This document shows positions 59,587 through 64,000 of a DNA stretch of 64,000 nucleotides, piece after piece (position 1 is the first letter of the stretch; the number at the start of each line of letters is the position of its first letter). The stretch comes from Rikenellaceae bacterium (GTDB taxonomy: Bacteria; Bacteroidota; Bacteroidia; Bacteroidales; Rikenellaceae). The DNA is taken from positions 1-64,000 of the forward strand of contig SUZV01000002.1 in assembly GCA_015059715.1 (NCBI GenBank). The letters run 5' to 3'. The position numbers were made by a program, and so were the translations under genes. The notes beneath the pieces are model-generated. The model was not told where the DNA came from, did not search any database, and saw only the letters and a list, made by a program, of their open reading frames with translations.

Positions 59587-62040
59587 ATGATACTAAATCT
59601 TAGATTAGAGTACCAGACCGCCTACGGAGAGGATTTGTATGTGGTTGTTGGTGCCGAGAAGGAGAAGGCCTATCCGATGCAGTATCTTGGTAATGGCATC
59701 TGGGGCGTAGAGCTGAAGGTGGCTGCCACAGCCGAGCTAACCTATCGCTATGAGGTGCGTTATGGCTCGGAGGTAGTACGCAAAGAGTGGGGCGAAAGGC
59801 ACACCCTCGTACTCGATAAGAGGGCTACTAACGTGCGTGTCTTAGACCATTGGCATGCAATGCCTGTTGACCGCTCATTCCACTCGTCGATGTTTACCGA
59901 TGGCGTATTCCGTAGGGAGCGAGCTAAGAGAGCTCAGGGAGTAGCCGATGGATATCTTACAATACGTGCAGATATAGCTGTGGTGCGCCCATCGCAGCAC
60001 GTAGTATTGGTCGGTAGCAGCAAGGCTCTTGGAGGCTGGAGTGTAGAGAAGGGTGTGGCGATGAGCGATGCTCAGGTTCCAATATGGAGTGCTCGCATCA
60101 AAGCTCCAAAGGATAGCTTTGCATATAAGTTTGTCATTGTCGACACAGCATCTGGCAGTGTCGTAGCTTGGCAGTCGGGCGAGAATTACTACTACAATGA
60201 GAGCATTGGTGAGGGTGAGGCGTTGGTTATCGACGGCCTTGCTCCTCATTTCGATATGGCACCTTGGCGTGGTGCTGGTGTTGCCATTCCTGTATTCTCG
60301 TTGCGCTCGAAGAGTAGCTTTGGTATCGGCGAGTTTAACGATATTAGGTTAATGGTCGACTGGGCTGCCGCTACAGGTCAGTCTATTATCCAGATTCTGC
60401 CTATCAACGATACTACGATGACGGGTACTTGGCAGGACTCTTATCCCTACAATGCTAACTCTACGTTTGCATTGCACCCTCAGTTCTTACACCTGCCTGC
60501 CGTAGGTGTGCTTAAGGATAGCGAGGCTGCGGCACGCTTTGAGGCTCTTGGAAAGGAGCTTAACAGCCTGCCAATGGTTGACTACGAGCGTGTGAACAAC
60601 GCGAAGAGTGAGTATCTGCACCTCATCTACACACAGGAGGGTAAGAAGACCCTTGCATCGAAGGAGTTTAAGGCCTTTATGGCGGCTAACGAGGAGTGGT
60701 TGCGTCCATATGCGGTATTCTGCGCACTGCGCGACCAGAAGGGCACACCAGACTTTAGCCAGTGGGGTAGTATGGCCAAGTATACAAAGGCTAAGGCTGC
60801 GAAGTGTGAGAAGGAGCATAGCGATGCTGTGGCTTACAACTACTTTGTTCAGTACCACCTCTCTAAGCAGCTGCGCGAGGTGCGTGACTATGCACACTCT
60901 AAGGGTGTAGTGCTCAAGGGTGATATTCCAATCGGTATCTCTCGCACAAGTGTCGATGCATGGGTATATCCCGAGCTCTTCCATATGAACTCATCTGCAG
61001 GTGCTCCACCCGATGATTTCTCTGTTATGGGTCAGAACTGGGGCTTCCCGACATATAACTGGGAGAAGATGGCCGAGGATGGTTATGCTTGGTGGAAAGC
61101 GCGCTTCGTGAAGATGGCCGAGTACTTCGATGCCTATCGTATCGACCATATCTTGGGCTTCTTCCGCATCTGGGAGATTCCTCTTGATGCTGTAAATGCA
61201 CTTCTTGGACGCTTTAACCCAGCACTGCCATATAGCTACGACGAGATTTCGTCGTATGGCTTCCGTTTTGAGGATTGGCACAAGGGTAATATCTCCGAGA
61301 CGGATAATATGCTGTTTGTGGAGGACAAGGCTCAGCCTGGTAAGTTCCATCCACGTATCTCGGCATTCTCGACCGACTGCTACCGCTGGCTTAGTGACGA
61401 TCAGAAGGAGGCATACAACCGCCTCTATAACGACTTCTTCTACCGTCGCCACAATGACTTTTGGAAGTGGGAGGCACTGAAGAAGTTGCCACCACTTACC
61501 GAGGCTACACGTATGCTTGTGTGTGGCGAGGATTTGGGTATGATTCCCGATTGTGTCCCCTCGGTTATGTCGGGTGAGCAGATTTTGTCGCTTGAGATTC
61601 AGCGTATGCCTAAAGATCCAAAGGTTGAGTTTGGCTCGACATACGACTACCCATACCTCTCGATTTGCACTACGGGAACACACGACATGAATCCGCTACG
61701 TGCATGGTGGGAGGAGGATAGAGGCGTGACACAGCGTTTCTATAACCATGTCCTCGGTGCTTGGGGCGATGCTCCCTACTTCTGCGAGCCTTGGATATGC
61801 GAGCAGGTGGTGGCTATGCACCTTAAGTCGCCTGCGATGCTCGCCATCTTGCCATGGCAGGATTGGGTAGCTATGGATGGAGAGCTGCGCCGCGAGAATC
61901 CTAACGATGAGCGTATCAATGTGCCTGCGAACTCGCGTCACTACTGGCGTTATCGTATGCATATAACACTTGAGGAGCTGCTCGACTCTGAGGAGCTTAA
62001 CAAGATGATTAGCCAGAAGATAGCTGAGTCGGGCCGCTAA
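59587..62040 (+). CDS. malQ: 4-alpha-glucanotransferase with starch-binding modules (GH77)
   Basis: 817 residues. Two N-terminal CBM20-like modules are at about 1-100 and 120-220 (LRLEYQTAYGEDLYVVVGAE; VRPSQHVVLVGSSKALGGW). The GH77 domain from about 235 has SIIQILPINDTT, the nucleophile D520 in AYRIDHILGFFRIWEIP, general acid E648 in CGEDLGMIPDCV, and D700 in GTHDMNPLRAWWEE. This layout resembles plant DPE2 and Bacteroidota MalQ. It moves glucan chains between maltodextrins in the cytoplasm. The 59521-59586 region before it has no strong -7 element that I could place. Confidence 0.95.
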   Translation: MILNLRLEYQTAYGEDLYVVVGAEKEKAYPMQYLGNGIWGVELKVAATAELTYRYEVRYGSEVVRKEWGERHTLVLDKRATNVRVLDHWHAMPVDRSFHSSMFTDGVFRRERAKRAQGVADGYLTIRADIAVVRPSQHVVLVGSSKALGGWSVEKGVAMSDAQVPIWSARIKAPKDSFAYKFVIVDTASGSVVAWQSGENYYYNESIGEGEALVIDGLAPHFDMAPWRGAGVAIPVFSLRSKSSFGIGEFNDIRLMVDWAAATGQSIIQILPINDTTMTGTWQDSYPYNANSTFALHPQFLHLPAVGVLKDSEAAARFEALGKELNSLPMVDYERVNNAKSEYLHLIYTQEGKKTLASKEFKAFMAANEEWLRPYAVFCALRDQKGTPDFSQWGSMAKYTKAKAAKCEKEHSDAVAYNYFVQYHLSKQLREVRDYAHSKGVVLKGDIPIGISRTSVDAWVYPELFHMNSSAGAPPDDFSVMGQNWGFPTYNWEKMAEDGYAWWKARFVKMAEYFDAYRIDHILGFFRIWEIPLDAVNALLGRFNPALPYSYDEISSYGFRFEDWHKGNISETDNMLFVEDKAQPGKFHPRISAFSTDCYRWLSDDQKEAYNRLYNDFFYRRHNDFWKWEALKKLPPLTEATRMLVCGEDLGMIPDCVPSVMSGEQILSLEIQRMPKDPKVEFGSTYDYPYLSICTTGTHDMNPLRAWWEEDRGVTQRFYNHVLGAWGDAPYFCEPWICEQVVAMHLKSPAMLAILPWQDWVAMDGELRRENPNDERINVPANSRHYWRYRMHITLEELLDSEELNKMISQKIAESGR

Positions 62041-62339
62041 GTACGGTTGGCTATATGCCAACTCCTGACTAACTGAGTATGCTCACGCTCAGAGGACTCA
62101 TATGTGCTGAGTAAAATGTTGTTTTTCGCGCTTGCGAGCCTAAAACAATATCTTTTTATTCAACCTCCCAATAGAATGGGGATGACAAATTTACTCTTTG
62201 TCATCCCTATTTTTTATATGCTTGTTACAACAAAAAATATAAATTTTGTTGAAACTATTTTTGTAACTGTACAAAATGTTGTAACTTTGCCAAAAGTTGA
62301 ACGTTTGTATGGCATAGTGTCATAGATGGAAAAATAGAG
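62041..62339. other. Intergenic region after malQ
   Basis: About 300 bp without a gene. It holds the malQ-side terminator at 62178, and TAACTTTG at 62282-62289, a plus-strand -7-like element with no gene nearby in that direction before the minus-strand tRNA. The 73-codon frame at 62104-62325 crosses the terminator and is not credible. Confidence 0.5.
62178..62207 (+). terminator. Terminator downstream of malQ
   Basis: GGGATGACAAA / TTTGTCATCCC, a perfect 11-bp stem, then TATTTTTTAT. Confidence 0.85.
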
Positions 62340-62370
62340 GTGCGGCCAACAGCCGAGCTGCTAACCGCAC
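62340..62370 (-). terminator. Hairpin after tRNA-Arg
   Basis: GTGCGG / CCGCAC with inner pairing; the following minus-strand sequence CTCTATTTTTCC has a short T run. Confidence 0.5.
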
Positions 62371-62375
62371 AGGTG

Positions 62376-62447
62376 TGACTCCGAAAGGATTCGAACCTTC
62401 ATCGTAAGAACCGGAATCTTAAATTCTATCCATTGAACTACGGAGCC
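62376..62447 (-). tRNA. tRNA-Arg (CCG)
   Basis: A 72-nt cloverleaf. Acceptor GGCTCCG/CGGAGTC, D-arm GTTC-AATGGATA-GAAT, anticodon loop TTCCGGT (anticodon CCG, reads CGG), T-arm GAAGG-TTCGAAT-CCTTT. No encoded CCA. Confidence 0.94.
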
Positions 62448-62453
62448 ATCACG

Positions 62454-62461
62454 CAAAGGTA
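62454..62461 (-). promoter_or_regulatory. -7 element of tRNA-Arg
   Basis: TACCTTTG on the minus strand, only 6 nt before the tRNA 5' end. Transcription probably starts at or very near the mature end. Confidence 0.5.
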
Positions 62462-62519
62462 TTACTTTTTTTTAATATTGACAACAATAGTATAGATTAG
62501 AAGAGTTTTTTATTTCTCG

Positions 62520-63158
62520 ATGACTAATAAATTTAATAATTGGGAGAGGCTGTCGAAGGTTATCGAGCGTTTTGGGCTCACCATAAACTCCTTTGCTAAG
62601 GTTCTGGGCTTGCAACGCTCCGAGACGTTATACCATATACGTAAAGGCGACTTTGGTATCTCGGCAGACCTTGCTGACCGCATAGTCAAGGCCGATAAGG
62701 ATATTGACCGCACGTGGCTACTCTCGGGCATAGGTAATATGCTGCATAGCGAACCAGTCAGTGGCGAGCATCTGCCATTCTATCGTCGCGAGATGGAGAG
62801 GGTGCTACTCGATATCGAGAGCTATCCGAATGATGGCGAGATATATGTACCATATATCACCGGTAGTGACATCGTTGTACGTTCATTCTCGAAGCCTATG
62901 AGTGATACGGTTACAGCGGCAAATGACCTATTCCTTAAACATATCGATAGTATCGCAGATGTTGTGCAGGGTAATGAGTATGTGCTTAAGGTGTGTGATG
63001 AAATAATATGGCGACGTGTGCGTTTTATCAAGGGTAACGACAACCTATGGCGATTGGTAGCCAATAATAAGATTGACTACCCAGATGTATATGTCGATGT
63101 TAACGATGTAAAGGATATTTGGCGAGTGATGTCGCGCATAGCGGTCCTTGAGAGCTAA
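62520..63158 (+). CDS. HTH regulator with a degenerate S24-like C-terminal domain
   Basis: 212 residues. An N-terminal XRE-type helix-turn-helix is at about 5-60 (WERLSKVIERFGLTINSFAKVLGLQRSETLYHIRKGDFGIS). The C-terminal part (about 90-212) has the beta layout of an S24/CI-type domain (GEIYVPYITGSDIVVRS, NEYVLKVCDEIIWRRVRFI), but the serine motif is not visible and the lysine position appears to be Arg (WRRVRF). It is probably a DNA-binding regulator without self-cleavage. Targets unknown. Lgt follows after 35 nt. Confidence 0.75.
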   Translation: MTNKFNNWERLSKVIERFGLTINSFAKVLGLQRSETLYHIRKGDFGISADLADRIVKADKDIDRTWLLSGIGNMLHSEPVSGEHLPFYRREMERVLLDIESYPNDGEIYVPYITGSDIVVRSFSKPMSDTVTAANDLFLKHIDSIADVVQGNEYVLKVCDEIIWRRVRFIKGNDNLWRLVANNKIDYPDVYVDVNDVKDIWRVMSRIAVLES

Positions 63159-63193
63159 TATACAATAGGTGTAAACAGATAAATAACGAAGAT

Positions 63194-64000
63194 ATGAGTA
63201 TTCTATCAATAGTATGGAATTGGGACCCAACATTGGTGATGTTGGGCGACCTTGATATTAGATGGTACGGCCTTATGTGGGCCATCGCCATCCTTGCTGC
63301 CGAGCGCGTATGTAACTATACATTCCGACGTGAGGGCCTGCCACCACGTACACTCGAATCGGCATTTATATGGATTGTTCTCGGCACGTTCATAGGCGCA
63401 CGTGTGGGTCACTGTATATTTTACGAGCCTGAGGTGTATCTCCCAGAGCCTTGGCGTATAATTACCGATATCCGAGATGGCGGTATGGCCAGTCATGGTG
63501 CCACGATAGGTATTATATTAGGTATATGGGGCTTTGTCAAGCGTAACCACCTGCCATTCATTTGGGGTCTTGACCGTATAGCTATCGTAGCCCCCTTAAG
63601 TGGTGCTATCATACGTCTTGGCAACCTCTTTAACTCTGAGATTGTAGGCTACACTACAGACTCGGCTCTTGGTTTTAAGTTCGTATATCACGATGCTCGC
63701 TATGCATGGTATGAGTATGCAGGTAATGTGCCACAGGAGATTATTGATACTATTCCAGCACGTCATCCAGCACAGCTGTATGAGGCGTTGTGTTACCTGC
63801 TCACTTTCGGACTGATACTATGGCTCTACTTACGTAAAGATTTAGGTCGCCGTCGCCCTGGTTTCCTCTTTGGCGTAGCTATGATAGGTATCTTCCTCAC
63901 GCGCTTCTTTATAGAGTTCTTGAAGGAGCGTCAGGTAGATTTCGAGCTTGGTATGGCTCTGGATATGGGACAGTTGCTAAGTATTCCGTTTATCATATTG
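63194..64000 (+). CDS. lgt: Prolipoprotein diacylglyceryl transferase, 3' end beyond window
   Basis: 269 codons to the window end, with no stop reached. ATG at 63194 gives MSILSIVWNWDPTLVMLG. Lgt landmarks are IRWYGLMWAIAILAA, GTFIGARVGHCIFYEP, DGGMASHGATIGIILG, APLSGAIIRLGNLFNSEIVG and ARHPAQLYEAL, with several transmembrane helices. It transfers diacylglycerol to the cysteine of lipoprotein precursors, in line with the many lipoproteins in the window. The missing part should be short. Confidence 0.95.
   Translation, partial: MSILSIVWNWDPTLVMLGDLDIRWYGLMWAIAILAAERVCNYTFRREGLPPRTLESAFIWIVLGTFIGARVGHCIFYEPEVYLPEPWRIITDIRDGGMASHGATIGIILGIWGFVKRNHLPFIWGLDRIAIVAPLSGAIIRLGNLFNSEIVGYTTDSALGFKFVYHDARYAWYEYAGNVPQEIIDTIPARHPAQLYEALCYLLTFGLILWLYLRKDLGRRRPGFLFGVAMIGIFLTRFFIEFLKERQVDFELGMALDMGQLLSIPFIIL

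Noticed and set aside
62282..62289. Promoter for a gene on the plus strand
   Set aside because: TAACTTTG is present, but no plus-strand gene follows before the minus-strand tRNA; the next start is about 230 nt away, beyond it.
62104..62325. 73-codon open frame after malQ
   Set aside because: It spans a strong terminator hairpin and its hydrophobic stretch comes from the T-rich tail.

Overview
The window looks like Bacteroidota chromosome, most likely Bacteroidales and probably Rikenellaceae/Alistipes-like (genus is inference). Evidence: nearly every gene start is preceded by the Bacteroidota -7 element TAnnTTTG rather than a Shine-Dalgarno sequence; lipoproteins, a BspA-type LRR protein, a BACON-like protein and a TonB-dependent receptor are of Bacteroidota type; and the energy genes (Na+-pumping methylmalonyl-CoA decarboxylase, two ferredoxin-linked 2-oxoacid oxidoreductases) fit an anaerobe that makes propionate and oxidises oxo-acids.

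Layout. 0.2-1.9 kb: sirtuin, L,D-transpeptidase-like protein, small lipoprotein. 1.9-5.0 kb: a BspA-like surface lipoprotein with a small leader protein, flanked by two copies of the 3' end of meaB, one intact and one decayed. 5.2-11.4 kb: meaB, facing the operon mce-mmdA-oadG-mmdC-mmdB. 11.6-14.8 kb: LytTR two-component pair, SDR, Cys-tRNA(Pro) deacylase, tRNA-Met. 15.1-18 kb: ComEC-like protein and a lipoprotein. 18.1-22.9 kb: five-gene operon M16-M16-HD-umuD-umuC. 23.1-26.9 kb: orphan PTS EIIC-like protein, MATE transporter, RluB. 27.1-33.2 kb: korAB, then the vor operon (ferredoxin, vorB, TPP subunit, gamma). 33.2-35.2 kb: repeat-rich DNA, yidD, a small protein and tmRNA. 35.3-41.7 kb: FtsE-like ATPase, ProX-type editing protein, galK, serC-serA-DUF1015. 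41.9-44.9 kb: AT-rich single-chain restriction-modification enzyme, probably acquired. 45.2-52.9 kb: calycin-like lipoprotein with a TonB receptor, rpiB, typA, tRNA-Leu, yajC, DUF1573-like protein, nusB. 53-64 kb: Fe-alcohol dehydrogenase behind three tandem promoter repeats, gingipain-like lipoprotein, udk, gyrB, HAD hydrolase, malQ, tRNA-Arg, HTH regulator and lgt (cut by the window end).

Most of the window is core metabolism. The parts worth a second look lie mainly between genes: an 87-bp promoter module tandemly triplicated before the alcohol dehydrogenase, whose halves recur before typA and the sirtuin gene; a dispersed hairpin repeat family; the duplicated meaB 3' end around the BspA gene, with a G9 tract upstream; a perfect palindrome abutting the TonB receptor promoter; and several promoters placed so close to the start codon that the transcripts should be leaderless. 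I did not find a CRISPR array, an insertion sequence, a prophage or a convincing new multi-gene defence system.
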